NCBI RefSeq assembly: GCF_900156255.1
Contig: NZ_FTMK01000003.1
Span: 62,001-126,000 of the forward strand
Source of the DNA: Paracoccus thiocyanatus
GTDB taxonomy: Bacteria; Pseudomonadota; Alphaproteobacteria; Rhodobacterales; Rhodobacteraceae
Direction of reading: 5' to 3'
DNA: 64,000 bases
Each line of letters starts with the position of its first letter. Position 1 is the first letter of the stretch. Below are positions 1-8,863 of this stretch, in pieces. The position numbers and the translations under genes are program-made. Below the pieces are notes generated by a model. The model searched no databases and was not told the DNA's origin. It was given only the letters and a program-made list of their open reading frames with translations.

Positions 1-159
1 GGGCACCATTCGCGCATCGCCGCCGGCTCGGTGGTGCTGGCCGAGGTGCCGCCCTGCAAGACCGTGGCCGGGGTGCCGGCGCGGATCGTCGGCGATGCCG
101 GCTGTTCGGAGCCGTCGAACACGATGAACCAGCTTTTGGGTTACAGCGACCTGTTCTAA
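1..159 (+). CDS. cysE: Serine O-acetyltransferase, C-terminal fragment
   Basis: Only the last 52 codons are in the window; the start lies off the left edge. The frame reads [13 protein letters not shown], then AGVPARIVG, and ends in [11 protein letters not shown]. The AGVPARIVG turn is the end of the left-handed hexapeptide-repeat acyltransferase fold, and the tail after it resembles CysE proteins, which acetylate serine with acetyl-CoA as the first step of cysteine synthesis. In CysE this tail carries the contact with cysteine synthase. The stop overlaps the stop of the convergent pyrD by 4 bases. Another hexapeptide acetyltransferase cannot be fully excluded from so short a piece. Confidence 0.82.
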   Translation, partial: GHHSRIAAGSVVLAEVPPCKTVAGVPARIVGDAGCSEPSNTMNQLLGYSDLF

Positions 160-1214
160 AGCCAGTCGGCGTTGCCGCTGCCGGTCAGTTCGGCCAGCGT
201 GACGTTTTCGCGCGCGAGCCGGTCGTCCAGGTCGCGCGCGATCTGCGCCGCCAGCGAAAAGCCCTGATAGACCAGCGCCGAATAGACCTGCACGGCCGAG
301 GCGCCGGCGCGCAGCTTTTGCCATGCCTGCTCGGCCGAGCCGATGCCGCCGACGCCGATCAGCGGCACCCGGCCCTGCGTTTCGCGATAAAGCCGCGCGA
401 GGATGCGGGTGGCGCGGTCGAAAAGCGGCGCGCCGGACAGGCCGCCGGTTTCCCCGGCATCCGGCGAGGCCAGCCCGTCGCGCGACAGCGTGGTGTTGGT
501 GGCGATGATCGCATCGACCGGCGCGGTCAGCGCCACGGCGGCGATGTCGGCCAGGGCGGCATCGTCCAGGTCGGGGGCGATCTTGATGAGCACCGGCGGG
601 CGGTTCGCCAGCGCGTCCCGCGCCGCCAGCACGCCTTGCAGCAGCGCCGCCAGCGCCTGTGGTCCCTGAAGGTCGCGCAGCTTTTCGGTATTGGGCGACG
701 AGACGTTGACGGTCAGGAAATCGGCGTGCAGGCCGGCGATCCGCACCACCTGGGCGAAATCGGCGCTGCGGTCGGCGCTGTCCTTGTTGGCGCCGATGTT
801 CAGCCCGACCGGAATGCCCCGCGGGCGCTGGGCCATGCGCTCGGCGATGGCTTGCGCGCCGTCATTGTTGAAGCCGAAGCGGTTGATGATCGCGCGGTCT
901 TGCGTCAGGCGGAACAGCCGCGGGCGGGGATTGCCGGGCTGGGGCCGCGGGGTGGCGGCGCCGATCTCGACAAAGCCGAAGCCGGCGCGCATCAGCGCGG
1001 GCAGGGCGCGGGCATTCTTGTCATAGCCCGCCGCCAGCCCCACCGGGTTCGGCAGGTCCAGCCCGGCAAGGCGGATGCGCAGCCGGTCCGAGGTGACGGG
1101 CCGGCCCGGCAGCGGCACCAGCCCCCGCCGCAGCGCCAGGATCGAAAGATCATGCGCGCGTTCGGGGTCAAGCCGATGCAGCGCGGCCATGCCCAGCCGC
1201 TCGATGGGGGTCAT
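156..1214 (-). CDS. pyrD: Dihydroorotate dehydrogenase (quinone), class 2
   Basis: This 352-residue flavoprotein oxidises dihydroorotate to orotate in pyrimidine synthesis and passes electrons to the quinone pool, working as a peripheral inner-membrane enzyme. The N-terminal extension (about residues 1-45) is the membrane-associating part typical of class 2. Visible motifs are AAGYDKNA (about 61-68), NRFGFNN (111-117) and NVSSPNT (170-176), whose serine is the class 2 catalytic base. GVGGIGS near residue 290 binds FMN phosphate. Length is normal. It starts in a 4-base ATGA overlap with the upstream DUF952 gene, so the two are probably one transcript, and its 3' end meets cysE head-on. Confidence 0.97.
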   Translation of the reverse strand: MTPIERLGMAALHRLDPERAHDLSILALRRGLVPLPGRPVTSDRLRIRLAGLDLPNPVGLAAGYDKNARALPALMRAGFGFVEIGAATPRPQPGNPRPRLFRLTQDRAIINRFGFNNDGAQAIAERMAQRPRGIPVGLNIGANKDSADRSADFAQVVRIAGLHADFLTVNVSSPNTEKLRDLQGPQALAALLQGVLAARDALANRPPVLIKIAPDLDDAALADIAAVALTAPVDAIIATNTTLSRDGLASPDAGETGGLSGAPLFDRATRILARLYRETQGRVPLIGVGGIGSAEQAWQKLRAGASAVQVYSALVYQGFSLAAQIARDLDDRLARENVTLAELTGSGNADWL

Positions 1215-1543
1215 GACAGCTCTCCCAAATCGTGGCCGGCGGGGCCGAGGGACAGGGGACGAGACCAGACCACGTCGCCCAGGCGCAATTCGCGATAGAG
1301 ATGCGGAAACAGGTCGCCGCCGCGCGAGGGTTCCCAGCGCAGATCGGGCAGGGCATCGGCGTCCAGCGCCAGCAGGTGCAGCCCCGCTTCGCCGGCGAAA
1401 TGGCGCGCAAGCGTTTCGGGAAGCTGCGCGGCGGTGGACAGGTGGACATAGCCGTCGGCCAGGTCCACCGGCGCGCCGTCGCTGCGGCCCTGCTGTTGAA
1501 GGGCCTGGAACTCGTATGTGCGGAAGATCTTGTAAACCAGCAT
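1211..1543 (-). CDS. DUF952 family protein
   Basis: A 110-residue cytosolic protein of the DUF952 family. The start MLVYKIFR is chosen because family members begin with this strand. Longer in-frame starts exist upstream but would read into the divergent nucleotidase leader. [19 protein letters not shown] is the family signature, and FPHLYREL follows later. The family fold is related to ADP-ribosyltransferase-like small proteins, but no activity is established. It overlaps pyrD by 4 bases, which suggests co-translation. No link to pyrimidine synthesis is evident from the sequence. Confidence 0.9.
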   Translation of the reverse strand: MLVYKIFRTYEFQALQQQGRSDGAPVDLADGYVHLSTAAQLPETLARHFAGEAGLHLLALDADALPDLRWEPSRGGDLFPHLYRELRLGDVVWSRPLSLGPAGHDLGELS

Positions 1544-1667
1544 GACGGTTTCATGCGTCGCGCCATGCGGGCCGTCAAGCGTCATCGCGCCGCGGCTTCG
1601 TCGATTGACGGGGCGGCCGTCATCCCCCAATCTGCCTGTCATCCAGATATTCGGGCAAGGGGGTTCG

Positions 1668-3269
1668 ATGAAACGCGGGCTGATGGTTTCGGCGGCGGCG
1701 GTGCTGTTTTCCGCCGTCGCGGCGCAGGCGGATTACACGCTGCATGTGCTGCATATCAACGATTTCCACAGCCGGATCGAACCGATCAGCGCCTATGACA
1801 GCACCTGTGCCGCCGAGGCCGAGGCGAAGGGCGAATGTTTCGGCGGCGTGGCGCGGCTGGCGACGAAGATCCGCGAATTGCGCGACGGCCTGCGCGCCCA
1901 GGGCCAGAACGTGATCGTGCTGGATGCCGGCGACCAGTATCAGGGCAGCCTGTTTTACACCACCTACAAGGGCCGGGACACGGTCGAGTTCATGAACGCC
2001 ATCGGCTTCGACGCCATGGCGGTCGGCAATCATGAATTCGACGACGGGCCGCAGGGGCTGCAAATCCTGGCGGAAGGGGCGAAGTTTCCGGTTGTCTCGG
2101 GCAACCTGGACCTGTCGCAATCGCCCGAGTTGAAGGGCAAGATCGGCGGCACGCTGGTGCTGGAGGTCGGCGGCGAAAAGCTGGGCATCGTTTCGGCCCT
2201 GGCGATGGACACGCCCGAGACCGCGGCGCCGGGCCCAAATGTCATCTTCATGGACGACATGGACAGCCTTGGCGCCGATGTCCGGGAACTGACCGATCAG
2301 GGCGTGGACAAGATCGTGGCGCTGACCCATTCCGGCTACAAGCGGGACCAGGCGTTCGCCGCCAGCGTGGCCGGGATCGATGCGGTGATCGGCGGGCACA
2401 GCCACACCCTGCTGGGCGATATGGAGGGCGCGGCAGGCCCCTATCCGACCATGGTCGAGGGGGCGGACGGCGCCATGGTGCCGGTGGCGACGGCCTATGC
2501 CTATGGCAAATACCTGGGCCATCTGGTGCTGACCTGGGACGACCAAGGCAAGCTGATCAAGGCCGAGGGGCAGCCGATCCTGCTGGACGGCTCGGTCGTG
2601 CCGGACGAGGCGCTGGCGGCGCGCGTCAAGGAAATGGCCGAGCCGATCGAGCGGCTGAAGCAAAAACGCGTGGCCGAGATCGCAGCGCCCATCGACGGCA
2701 GCCGCGAAACCTGCCGGGCGCGGGAATGCGAGATGGGCAGCCTGGTGGCCGACGCCATGCTGGCGCGCGTCAAGGGACAGGGCATCAGCATCGCGATCCA
2801 GAACGGGGGCGGCTTGCGGGCCTCGATCCCGGCGGGGGTGGTGACGATGGGCGATGTGCTGGCGGTGCTGCCGTTCCAGAACACGCTGTCGACCTTTCGG
2901 CTGAAGGGCGCCGACGTGGTCGCGGCGCTGGAAAACGGCGCCAGCCAGATCGAGGAGGGCGCCGGGCGCTTTGCCCAGGTCGCGGGCCTGAAATACACGC
3001 TGGACCACGCGGCCCCGGCGGGCAGCCGGATCAGCGAGGTCATGGTGCGCGACGGCGCCGACTGGGTGCCGCTTGACCCCCAGGCGATCTATGGCGTGGT
3101 GTCGCAGAACTACATGCGCGCGGGCGGGGACGGCTATCGCGTCTTTGCCGAAAAGGCGACGGATGCCTATGATTTCGGGCCGGACCTTGCGGAAGTGCTG
3201 GCCGATTACCTGGCGAAGCAGGGGCCGGATTTCGCCCCCGGCCTGGATGGGCGCATCACGGTGAAATGA
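1668..3269 (+). CDS. Secreted 5'-nucleotidase / metallophosphoesterase (UshA-like)
   Basis: A 533-residue protein with a signal peptide (MKRGLMVSAAAVLFSAVAAQA, cut after about residue 21), so periplasmic. The start at 1668 follows a GGGGG ribosome site and gives a clean signal sequence; an upstream in-frame start would add 42 unlikely residues. The metallophosphatase domain has HINDFHS (29-35), DAGDQ, GNHEFD and GGHSH metal ligands. The C-terminal nucleotidase domain has QNGGGLRASIPAG. This architecture hydrolyses nucleotides, and sometimes UDP-sugars, to salvage nucleosides and phosphate. The exact substrate is unknown. It stands alone and ends at a strong terminator. Confidence 0.93.
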   Translation: MKRGLMVSAAAVLFSAVAAQADYTLHVLHINDFHSRIEPISAYDSTCAAEAEAKGECFGGVARLATKIRELRDGLRAQGQNVIVLDAGDQYQGSLFYTTYKGRDTVEFMNAIGFDAMAVGNHEFDDGPQGLQILAEGAKFPVVSGNLDLSQSPELKGKIGGTLVLEVGGEKLGIVSALAMDTPETAAPGPNVIFMDDMDSLGADVRELTDQGVDKIVALTHSGYKRDQAFAASVAGIDAVIGGHSHTLLGDMEGAAGPYPTMVEGADGAMVPVATAYAYGKYLGHLVLTWDDQGKLIKAEGQPILLDGSVVPDEALAARVKEMAEPIERLKQKRVAEIAAPIDGSRETCRARECEMGSLVADAMLARVKGQGISIAIQNGGGLRASIPAGVVTMGDVLAVLPFQNTLSTFRLKGADVVAALENGASQIEEGAGRFAQVAGLKYTLDHAAPAGSRISEVMVRDGADWVPLDPQAIYGVVSQNYMRAGGDGYRVFAEKATDAYDFGPDLAEVLADYLAKQGPDFAPGLDGRITVK

Positions 3270-3280
3270 CATCGCTGCAA

Positions 3281-3307
3281 GGGCCGGGCCGATGCCCGGC
3301 CCTTTTT
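3281..3307 (+). terminator. Rho-independent terminator of the 5'-nucleotidase
   Basis: GGGCCGGGC (3281-3289) pairs with GCCCGGCCC (3294-3302) across a CGAT loop and is followed directly by five T. It begins 11 bases after the nucleotidase stop and separates it from the convergent ArsR gene. Confidence 0.87.
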
Positions 3308-3311
3308 GCGT

Positions 3312-3662
3312 TTATGGCTTCGGCTCGCCGGCGTCGATCAGCGATTGGTGCAGGAAGCGTTCGAAATCGTCCAGGTCCACCGGCTCGAACTGGCCGAAAC
3401 CCTGCATCCAGACCGAGGCATCGCGCAGCCCGTCGGGTTCCAGCTTGCACCAGATGATGCGGCCGCGCCGTTCCTGCCGGATCAGCCCGGCGGCGGCTAG
3501 CACGGCAAGATGCTTGGAAATCGCCGCCAGGCTGATGTGGAAAGGCGCGGCGACATCCGTCACCGCCATGTCGTCTTCCAGCAGCATGGCCAGGATCGCC
3601 CGCCGCGTCGGATCGGCGAGGGCAGAGAAAATGGCGTCCAGGCTGGGTTGCTGTGGGTTCAT
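3312..3662 (-). CDS. ArsR family winged-helix regulator
   Basis: A 116-residue transcription factor. The N-terminal part, FSALADPTRRAIL (about 12-24), is the usual ArsR start. The helix-turn-helix is around ISLAAISKHLAVL (43-55) and the wing is RRGRIIWCKLEP. No CXC metal box is present, so it belongs to the metal-independent branch (SdpR/YgaV-like) that is often paired with START-domain (SRPBCC/AHSA1) proteins. None is adjacent here. It is divergent from the F0 ATP synthase operon across a 185-base gap, but no regulation of that operon is implied beyond position. Confidence 0.92.
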   Translation of the reverse strand: MNPQQPSLDAIFSALADPTRRAILAMLLEDDMAVTDVAAPFHISLAAISKHLAVLAAAGLIRQERRGRIIWCKLEPDGLRDASVWMQGFGQFEPVDLDDFERFLHQSLIDAGEPKP

Positions 3663-3789
3663 CGGGCTTTCTTAACCTGCGGGTTGAATATGCGGCGGAA
3701 GGCAGGGCGGCTGCAAGGCCGCGTTGGCCGGGCGCGGACGATTAGAAAAACGATGCATATTCAATAAGCTGAGATTTCCGCCCGCTTGC

Positions 3790-3818
3790 TTGACTCGCCG
3801 GGCGCGAATCCCTATCAC
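3790..3818 (+). promoter_or_regulatory. Candidate sigma70 promoter of the F0 ATP synthase operon
   Basis: TTGACT (3790-3795) and TATCAC (3813-3818) are separated by exactly 17 bases and lie 30 bases before the GTG start of atpI. The -35 is close to consensus and the -10 is weak. The rest of the 3663-3847 gap is AT-richer than its surroundings and holds no gene. Confidence 0.5.
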
Positions 3819-3847
3819 CGCGCCAACCGATAACGGGGGTGTGAGCC

Positions 3848-4189
3848 GTGGCCGAGGACGACCATGACGCCGCGCGGGCCCGTGACGCGGAGCGGCTGCG
3901 CGCGCTGGAGGCCCGGCTGGGCAAGAAGGCCGGCGACAAGGCCCCCTCGCGCGGGGAAGAGCATTTCAGCCAGGCCAACATGGCCTGGCGCATGGTGACG
4001 GAGCTGGTGGCGGGATTGGCCCTGGGCTTCGGCATCGGGTTCGGGCTGGACTATCTGACCGGCCTGCAACCGGTCTTCATGGTGGTCTTCGTGCTGCTGG
4101 GACTGGCGGCCGGCATCAGGACGATGATGCGGACCGCGAACGAGATAGGCAAGACACCGGGGCGTCCCGGCGACGACAAGGGTGAATGA
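3848..4189 (+). CDS. atpI: ATP synthase protein I (AtpI/AtpZ family)
   Basis: A 113-residue small membrane protein encoded first in the F0 operon, as in most bacteria. It starts at GTG after a GGGGGTG ribosome site. The N-terminal half is charged ([19 protein letters not shown]). Two hydrophobic segments follow, about 56-72 ([18 protein letters not shown]) and 78-95 ([18 protein letters not shown]). AtpI proteins are thought to help assembly of the c-ring or ion uptake, and are not part of the finished enzyme. The stop overlaps the upstream candidate start of atpB. Confidence 0.92.
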   Translation: MAEDDHDAARARDAERLRALEARLGKKAGDKAPSRGEEHFSQANMAWRMVTELVAGLALGFGIGFGLDYLTGLQPVFMVVFVLLGLAAGIRTMMRTANEIGKTPGRPGDDKGE

Positions 4190-4191
4190 CG

Positions 4192-4938
4192 ATGGCAGAA
4201 GAAGAAGCAGGTGGTCTGGTTTTCCATCCGATGGACCAGTTCGTCGTCAAACCGCTGTTTGGCGAAGGTGCGGTGAACTGGTATACGCCGACCAATGCGA
4301 CGCTGTGGATGGCGCTGGCGGCGCTGGCGATCACCGCGCTTCTGGTCTTTGGCACCCGTGGCCGGGCCATCGTGCCCAACCGCGTCCAGTCCATCGCCGA
4401 ACTGCTTTACGGCATGGTCCACAAGATGGTCGAGGACGTGACCGGCAAGGACGGGCTGAAATATTTCCCCTATGTGATGACGCTGTTCTGCTTCATCCTG
4501 TTCGCCAACTTCCTGGGCCTGCTGCCGAAAAGCTTTTCGCCGACCTCGCATATCGCCGTGACGGCGGTGCTGGCGGTGCTGGTCTTTGCCGGCGTGACCG
4601 TGCTGGGCTTTGTCAAGAACGGCGCGCATTTCTTGGGCCTGTTCTGGGTCAGTTCGGCGCCCCTGGCGCTGCGCCCGGTGCTGGCGGTGATCGAGCTGAT
4701 CTCGTATTTCGTGCGCCCGGTCAGCCATTCGATCCGACTTGCCGGCAACATCATGGCCGGCCACGCGGTGATCAAGGTCTTTGCCGCCTTTGCCGCGGTG
4801 GCCGCCATCGCGCCCGTGTCGGTCGTCGCCATCACCGCGATGTATGGGCTGGAGGTGCTGGTGTGCCTGATCCAGGCCTATGTCTTCACCATCCTGACCT
4901 GCGTCTATCTGAAGGACGCGCTGCACCCGGCGCACTAA
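4192..4938 (+). CDS. atpB: ATP synthase F0 subunit a
   Basis: A 248-residue polytopic inner-membrane subunit that forms the proton half-channels beside the c-ring. The key arginine is in [13 protein letters not shown] (about 178-190), and a late helix contains [20 protein letters not shown]. Start choice: AAGGGTG (4178-4184) is only one base from the ATG at 4186 but seven bases from the ATG at 4192, so 4192 is preferred. Starting at 4186 would add two residues and overlap the atpI stop. Second gene of the F0 operon. Confidence 0.96.
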   Translation: MAEEEAGGLVFHPMDQFVVKPLFGEGAVNWYTPTNATLWMALAALAITALLVFGTRGRAIVPNRVQSIAELLYGMVHKMVEDVTGKDGLKYFPYVMTLFCFILFANFLGLLPKSFSPTSHIAVTAVLAVLVFAGVTVLGFVKNGAHFLGLFWVSSAPLALRPVLAVIELISYFVRPVSHSIRLAGNIMAGHAVIKVFAAFAAVAAIAPVSVVAITAMYGLEVLVCLIQAYVFTILTCVYLKDALHPAH

Positions 4939-4996
4939 GCCGGGCAGCCAAGGTCTGAAACGAAAAACTCTTTCCAAAGCCTCAAGGAGCATGAAC

Positions 4997-5230
4997 ATGG
5001 AAAATCTGGGTCAACTGGGACAGTATCTCGGCGCCGGTCTGGCTTGCGTCGGCATGGCGGGCGCCGCCATGGGTGTGGGCAACGTTGCCGGCAACTACCT
5101 GGCGGGCGCGCTGCGCAACCCGTCGGCCGCCGCTTCGCAGACCGCCACGCTGTTCATCGGCATGGCCTTTGCGGAAGCCCTGGGCATCTTCTCGTTCCTG
5201 GTCGCGCTGCTGCTGCTGTTCGCAGTCTGA
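4997..5230 (+). CDS. atpE: ATP synthase F0 subunit c
   Basis: A 77-residue two-helix proteolipid, many copies of which form the rotor ring. The loop RNPSAAA contacts F1, and the proton-carrying glutamate lies in AFAEALGIF. The ribosome site AAGGAG (4984-4989) is one base from an ATG at 4991 but seven from the ATG at 4997, so the latter is chosen. That puts the key glutamate at residue 60, matching the usual numbering of the Paracoccus c subunit. It uses glutamate, not the aspartate of E. coli. About 58 bases separate it from atpB, long enough for an extra control site, though none was recognised. Confidence 0.95.
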   Translation: MENLGQLGQYLGAGLACVGMAGAAMGVGNVAGNYLAGALRNPSAAASQTATLFIGMAFAEALGIFSFLVALLLLFAV

Positions 5231-5307
5231 TCCTTTTGCCATCCTTGCGGTTGGGTGGGGGCATGAGGCGCCCACCCGATTGTGAAACGACCGGCATGGG
5301 GTAGGAT

Positions 5308-5958
5308 ATGTTCAGCCTGTTGCAACAGACCGCGCCCGTCGTGGTCGAAGAATCTGAAACGGTGGTCATCACCGAATCCGCCGAAGCGGCGGGACATGGC
5401 GCCGACGCGGTGGCCGCGGCGGATGCCGCCCATGGCGCGGCCGGCCATGCCGCAAGCGCCCCTGGGATGCCGCAACTGGATTTCACCACCTTCGGCAACC
5501 AGATCTTCTGGCTGCTGGTCATCCTGGCGGTGATCTATTGGGTGCTGTCGCGCATTGCGCTGCCGCGCATCGGCGGGGTGCTGTCGGACCGGCAAGGCGC
5601 CATCACCGGCGACCTGATGGCGGCCGAGGAATTCAAGCATAAGGCCAAGGAGGCCGAGGCCGCCTATGACAAGGCGCTGGCCGATGCCCGCGCCGAGGCC
5701 GGCAAGATCGTGGCCGCCAACAAGGCCGAGATCCAGAAGGAACTGGACGCCGCCATCGCCCATGCCGATGCGGAAATCGCCGCGCGTTCGGCGGAATCCG
5801 AAAAGCGCATCGGCGAAATCCGCGCCTCGGCCGTCGAGGATGCGCGTTCCGTCGCGCGTGAAGTCACCGCGGCGCTGGTCGAGAATTTCGGCGGCAAGCC
5901 CGACCAGGGACTGGTCGATACGACAGTGGATCAGCGGTTGAAGGGGGTTCTGCAATGA
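5308..5958 (+). CDS. atpF2: ATP synthase F0 subunit b' (peripheral stalk)
   Basis: A 216-residue stalk subunit, also called AtpX or AtpG in related genomes. It has a long Ala/Glu-rich N-terminal stretch (1-65), one membrane helix (about 69-90, [18 protein letters not shown]) and a long alpha-helical charged region for dimerising with subunit b. Having both b and b' is typical of photosynthetic bacteria and alphaproteobacteria, where a b/b' heterodimer replaces the b2 homodimer of E. coli. Its stop overlaps the start of atpF by 4 bases. Confidence 0.93.
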   Translation: MFSLLQQTAPVVVEESETVVITESAEAAGHGADAVAAADAAHGAAGHAASAPGMPQLDFTTFGNQIFWLLVILAVIYWVLSRIALPRIGGVLSDRQGAITGDLMAAEEFKHKAKEAEAAYDKALADARAEAGKIVAANKAEIQKELDAAIAHADAEIAARSAESEKRIGEIRASAVEDARSVAREVTAALVENFGGKPDQGLVDTTVDQRLKGVLQ

Positions 5959-6509
5959 AACGTCTGAGCGTTCTCTTCGCGCTGATGGCAAGCCCGGCGC
6001 TTGCGGCTTCGGGGCCGTTCTTCTCGCTGCGCAATACCGACTTCATCGTCACGCTGGCCTTCCTGCTGTTCGTCGGCATCCTGGTCTGGTTCCGGGTGCC
6101 GCAGATCGTCGGCGGGCTGCTGGACAAGCGCGCCGAGGGCATCCGCAACGATCTGGCTGAGGCCCGCCGCCTGCGCGAGGAAGCGCAGGAGATCTATGCC
6201 AGCTACGAACGCCGCCAGCGCGAGGTGAAATCGCAGGCCGACGACATCGTCGCCAATGCCAAGCGTGAAGCGGTCGCCGAGGCCGAGAAGGCCAAGAAGG
6301 TGCTGCAACTGTCGATCGAGCGCCGCCTGAAGGCCGCCGAGGACCAGATCGCCAGCGCCGAATCCGACGCGGTCCGCGCCGTGCGCGATCGCGCCATCCA
6401 GACCGCGATCGGCGCCGCGACCGAGATCCTGGGCAAGCAGGCCAGCCCGGCCGAGCGCAGTGCCGGCATCGACCAGGCCATCGACGAAGTGGCCCGCCGC
6501 CTGAATTGA
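5955..6509 (+). CDS. atpF: ATP synthase F0 subunit b
   Basis: A 184-residue peripheral stalk subunit. It starts with a hydrophobic stretch that looks like a cleavable leader ([17 protein letters not shown]), then a second hydrophobic helix ([20 protein letters not shown], about 33-52), then a coiled-coil rich in A, E, K and R that reaches up to F1. It is the last gene of the F0 operon and overlaps the b' gene by ATGA. No F1 genes (atpHAGDC) follow, so F0 and F1 are encoded in separate operons, as is usual for alphaproteobacteria. Confidence 0.95.
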   Translation: MKRLSVLFALMASPALAASGPFFSLRNTDFIVTLAFLLFVGILVWFRVPQIVGGLLDKRAEGIRNDLAEARRLREEAQEIYASYERRQREVKSQADDIVANAKREAVAEAEKAKKVLQLSIERRLKAAEDQIASAESDAVRAVRDRAIQTAIGAATEILGKQASPAERSAGIDQAIDEVARRLN

Positions 6510-6566
6510 CCCGACGGAGCCGAAGGATGGGGATGCGTCGAAGCACCCCCTTGGGACAGTGACCGG

Positions 6567-6600
6567 AACCCCCGAGGCGGAGACGCTTCGGGGGTTTTTC
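6567..6600 (+). terminator. Strong terminator of the F0 operon
   Basis: AACCCCCGAGGCG (6567-6579) pairs with CGCTTCGGGGGTT (6584-6596) with a single G-U pair and a GAGA loop, followed by TTTTTCC. It lies 58 bases after the atpF stop. Confidence 0.92.
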
Positions 6601-6631
6601 CGTTTCCGGCCCCCTCGCCGTGCTTCGGCGC

Positions 6632-6667
6632 AAAAGCAAGGGCCGGCCGCCTTTCGGCAGCCGGCCC
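6632..6667 (-). terminator. Terminator of the OmpA-family lipoprotein gene
   Basis: GGGCCGGC (6640-6647) and GCCGGCCC (6660-6667) form a stem. On the minus strand the stem is followed by TTGCTTTT, giving a plausible intrinsic terminator for the leftward gene. The convergent atp terminator is just beyond it. Confidence 0.65.
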
Positions 6668-6691
6668 GCATCCCTACCGTCCCTGCCGGGC

Positions 6692-7339
6692 TTAGCGGGT
6701 CGGCACGATCAGGATCTCGACCCGGCGGTTCTGCGCCCGGCCCGAGGCGGTGTCGTTCGAGGCCACCGGCTGGGTCGCGGCGCGCCCCGTGGTGGTGATG
6801 CGCGATTGCGACACGCCACCGGCGCCCAGGATGCCCGCGACCGAACGCGCCCGGCGTTCGGACAGGTCCTGGTTATAGGCGGCCGAGCCGGTGCTGTCGG
6901 TATGGCCCACCACCTGGATGGTGCTGTTGGGATATTGGGTCAGGTTGCGCGCGATGGTGTAAAGATCGTTCTGGCCCTGCGCGCCCACCGCGGCCGAATC
7001 CGTGGCGAACAGCGTGGTTTCCGGCATGATCACCGACAGGTGGGTCCCGTGGTTGACCACCTGGATATTCGGGTTGTTCAGCGATTGCTGCAAGGCGCGC
7101 TGCTGCTGGTCCAGGATCGAGCCGCCGACGGCGCCCGCCGTCGCGCCGATAATCGCGCCCTTGACGGCGTTCGAGCGGCTTTCGCCGGCGCCGATCAGCC
7201 CGCCCACCACCGCGCCCGCAACGGCGCCTTGCTTGGTGCGGCTCATCTGCTGGGGCTGGCCGTAGGGGTCGGCCGGCGTGCAGGCGCTGATGGCGATCAC
7301 GCCGGCCGAGGCGAGAAGCAGCGAAATACGGGTCTTCAT
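6692..7339 (-). CDS. OmpA-family outer membrane lipoprotein (YiaD-like)
   Basis: A 215-residue precursor. The signal ends in the lipobox VIAISAC, with lipidated Cys20. A glycine-zipper segment follows (about 37-75, GAVAGAVVGGLIGAG and GAIIGATAGAVGG). A C-terminal OmpA domain (about 95-215) carries the peptidoglycan-binding signature GHTDSTGSAAYNQDLSERRA and ends NRRVEILIVPTR. It probably anchors the outer membrane to peptidoglycan. The first residues of the mature protein (TPADPYG) lack an Asp at +2, so export to the outer membrane is expected. A stand-alone gene with its own terminator. Confidence 0.93.
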   Translation of the reverse strand: MKTRISLLLASAGVIAISACTPADPYGQPQQMSRTKQGAVAGAVVGGLIGAGESRSNAVKGAIIGATAGAVGGSILDQQQRALQQSLNNPNIQVVNHGTHLSVIMPETTLFATDSAAVGAQGQNDLYTIARNLTQYPNSTIQVVGHTDSTGSAAYNQDLSERRARSVAGILGAGGVSQSRITTTGRAATQPVASNDTASGRAQNRRVEILIVPTR

Positions 7340-7497
7340 TCTTTCACCTTTCTTTTCGGGGCGATCCTACGCCGCCTGTCCTTGCGACGCGGCCGGCTTT
7401 CCCCAAGGGTGCCGGCGGCTGATGCCCAAACGCGGTCACATTGGCATGGGTTCCGGGCCAACTCCACAGGAATAGGCGGAAATCGGGCGCGGGCGAC

Positions 7498-8094
7498 TCA
7501 CAATGCGGCGATGGCGCGAGGGGCGATGGCGGCGCCTTCGCGCGCCAGCAGGGCGCGCTTTACCGCCTCGCCCCAATGATAGCCGCCAATGCGCCCGTCG
7601 GTGCGGGTCACGCGATGGCAGGGGATCGCCCAGGAAACCGGGTTCTGTCCCACCGCCGTGCCCACCGCCTGCAATGCGTTCGGGCGGCCGATGCGGCCGG
7701 CCAGCATGGCATAGCTGATGACCTGGCCCGGCGGCACCTGGGCCAGGGCGCGCCAGACCTGCATCTGGAACTCGGTCCCGGCCAGGCGCACGGTGATATC
7801 GCCCTGCTCGGCCGACAGCGCCCGGATGGCGGGGTCCAGCGCCTCTGGCGCCTCGACGATGCGGGCGCGGGGCCAGCGCCGCGCCAGGTCCGCCTCGACC
7901 TGGTCCACGGGCAGGGGGCCGGCAAAGCCCAGGCCCCACAGCGCGCCGCCGGCGCCCAGGGCCACCACCGTGCCAAGCGGCGTGGAAAAGCGCCCGCGAC
8001 AAAGCACCGCGCCCAGATCCTGCGCCGGCTGGGTGGTGATCGCGACCCGCAGGCCGGGCTGGGCTGGTGCAGGGGTGAAAAGCGTTCGTGTCAT
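7498..8094 (-). CDS. ogt: Methylated-DNA--protein-cysteine methyltransferase
   Basis: A 198-residue suicide DNA-repair protein that takes the methyl group from O6-methylguanine onto its own cysteine. The active-site motif PCHRV is at 158-162, with acceptor Cys159, and the helix-turn-helix and arginine-finger region is GRPNALQAVGTAV. The start MTRTLFTP is chosen over a 38-codon longer reading because it matches the family and leaves a divergent promoter gap to nth. The 101-base gap (8095-8194) to nth should hold promoters for both repair genes. Confidence 0.93.
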   Translation of the reverse strand: MTRTLFTPAPAQPGLRVAITTQPAQDLGAVLCRGRFSTPLGTVVALGAGGALWGLGFAGPLPVDQVEADLARRWPRARIVEAPEALDPAIRALSAEQGDITVRLAGTEFQMQVWRALAQVPPGQVISYAMLAGRIGRPNALQAVGTAVGQNPVSWAIPCHRVTRTDGRIGGYHWGEAVKRALLAREGAAIAPRAIAAL

Positions 8095-8194
8095 CCTTGC
8101 CTCGCAACTGTTGCCGGGACAGAGTAGCGCGGCTGCGTCGCAAATCCATACGCGACTGCTTGCGCCGGGCCGCGCGGCGGGGCATCTGGAGGCC

Positions 8195-8863
8195 ATGGCA
8201 CGCAGCACCCTGACCCGGCTTCCCCCCGCCTTGCCCTATCCGACCCAGGTCGCGATCTTTTCGCGCCTGCGCGCGGCCAATCCGCAGCCGGTGACCGAGC
8301 TGGAATATACCAACGCCTTCACCCTGCTGGTGGCGGTGGCGCTGTCGGCGCAGGCGACCGATGTGGGCGTGAACAAGGCGACGAAATCGCTGTTCCAGCG
8401 CGTCGCCACCCCGCAACAGATGCTGGAGCTGGGCGTCGAGGCGCTGACCGAAGAGATCAAGACCATCGGGCTTTATCGGCAAAAGGCCAAGAATGTGATC
8501 GCCCTGTCGCGCCGGCTGGTCGAGGAATATGGCGGCGAGGTGCCGCAATCGCGCGCCGCATTGATGACCCTGCCCGGCGTCGGGCGCAAGACCGCCAATG
8601 TGGTGCTGAACAGCGTGTTCCATTTCCCGGCCCAGGCGGTCGACACGCATATCTTCCGCGTCGGCAACCGCACCCGCATCGCGCCGGGCCGCGACGTCGA
8701 GGCGGTCGAGCGCGCCGTCGAGGACAACGTCCCCGTCCCCTTTCAGCAGAACGCGCATCACTGGCTGATCCTGCACGGCCGCTATATCTGCCAGGCGCGG
8801 CGGCCGCGCTGCAAGATCTGCCCGATCGAAGACCTGTGCCCCTATGAGGAGAAGACCGAATGA
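8195..8863 (+). CDS. nth: Endonuclease III
   Basis: A 222-residue base-excision-repair glycosylase/AP lyase for oxidised pyrimidines. The helix-hairpin-helix LPGVGRKTANVVL (126-138) includes the catalytic lysine (about 132), and the catalytic aspartate is in AVDTHIFRV (about 150). The [4Fe-4S] cluster ligands are Cys199, 206, 209 and 215 in the canonical C-X6-C-X2-C-X5-C spacing. The ribosome site GGAGG lies very close to the ATG at 8195, but upstream in-frame residues do not resemble the family. Its stop overlaps the next gene by ATGA. Confidence 0.97.
   Translation: MARSTLTRLPPALPYPTQVAIFSRLRAANPQPVTELEYTNAFTLLVAVALSAQATDVGVNKATKSLFQRVATPQQMLELGVEALTEEIKTIGLYRQKAKNVIALSRRLVEEYGGEVPQSRAALMTLPGVGRKTANVVLNSVFHFPAQAVDTHIFRVGNRTRIAPGRDVEAVERAVEDNVPVPFQQNAHHWLILHGRYICQARRPRCKICPIEDLCPYEEKTE

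Noticed and set aside
1620-3272. A 550-codon open frame on the strand opposite the 5'-nucleotidase
   Set aside because: High-GC antisense shadow, rich in His, Arg and Gly with no family features, against a clear gene on the other strand.
3848-6509. Expectation of F1 genes (atpHAGDC) after atpF
   Set aside because: A strong terminator and an OmpA-type gene follow; the F1 operon is elsewhere, as is normal in alphaproteobacteria.
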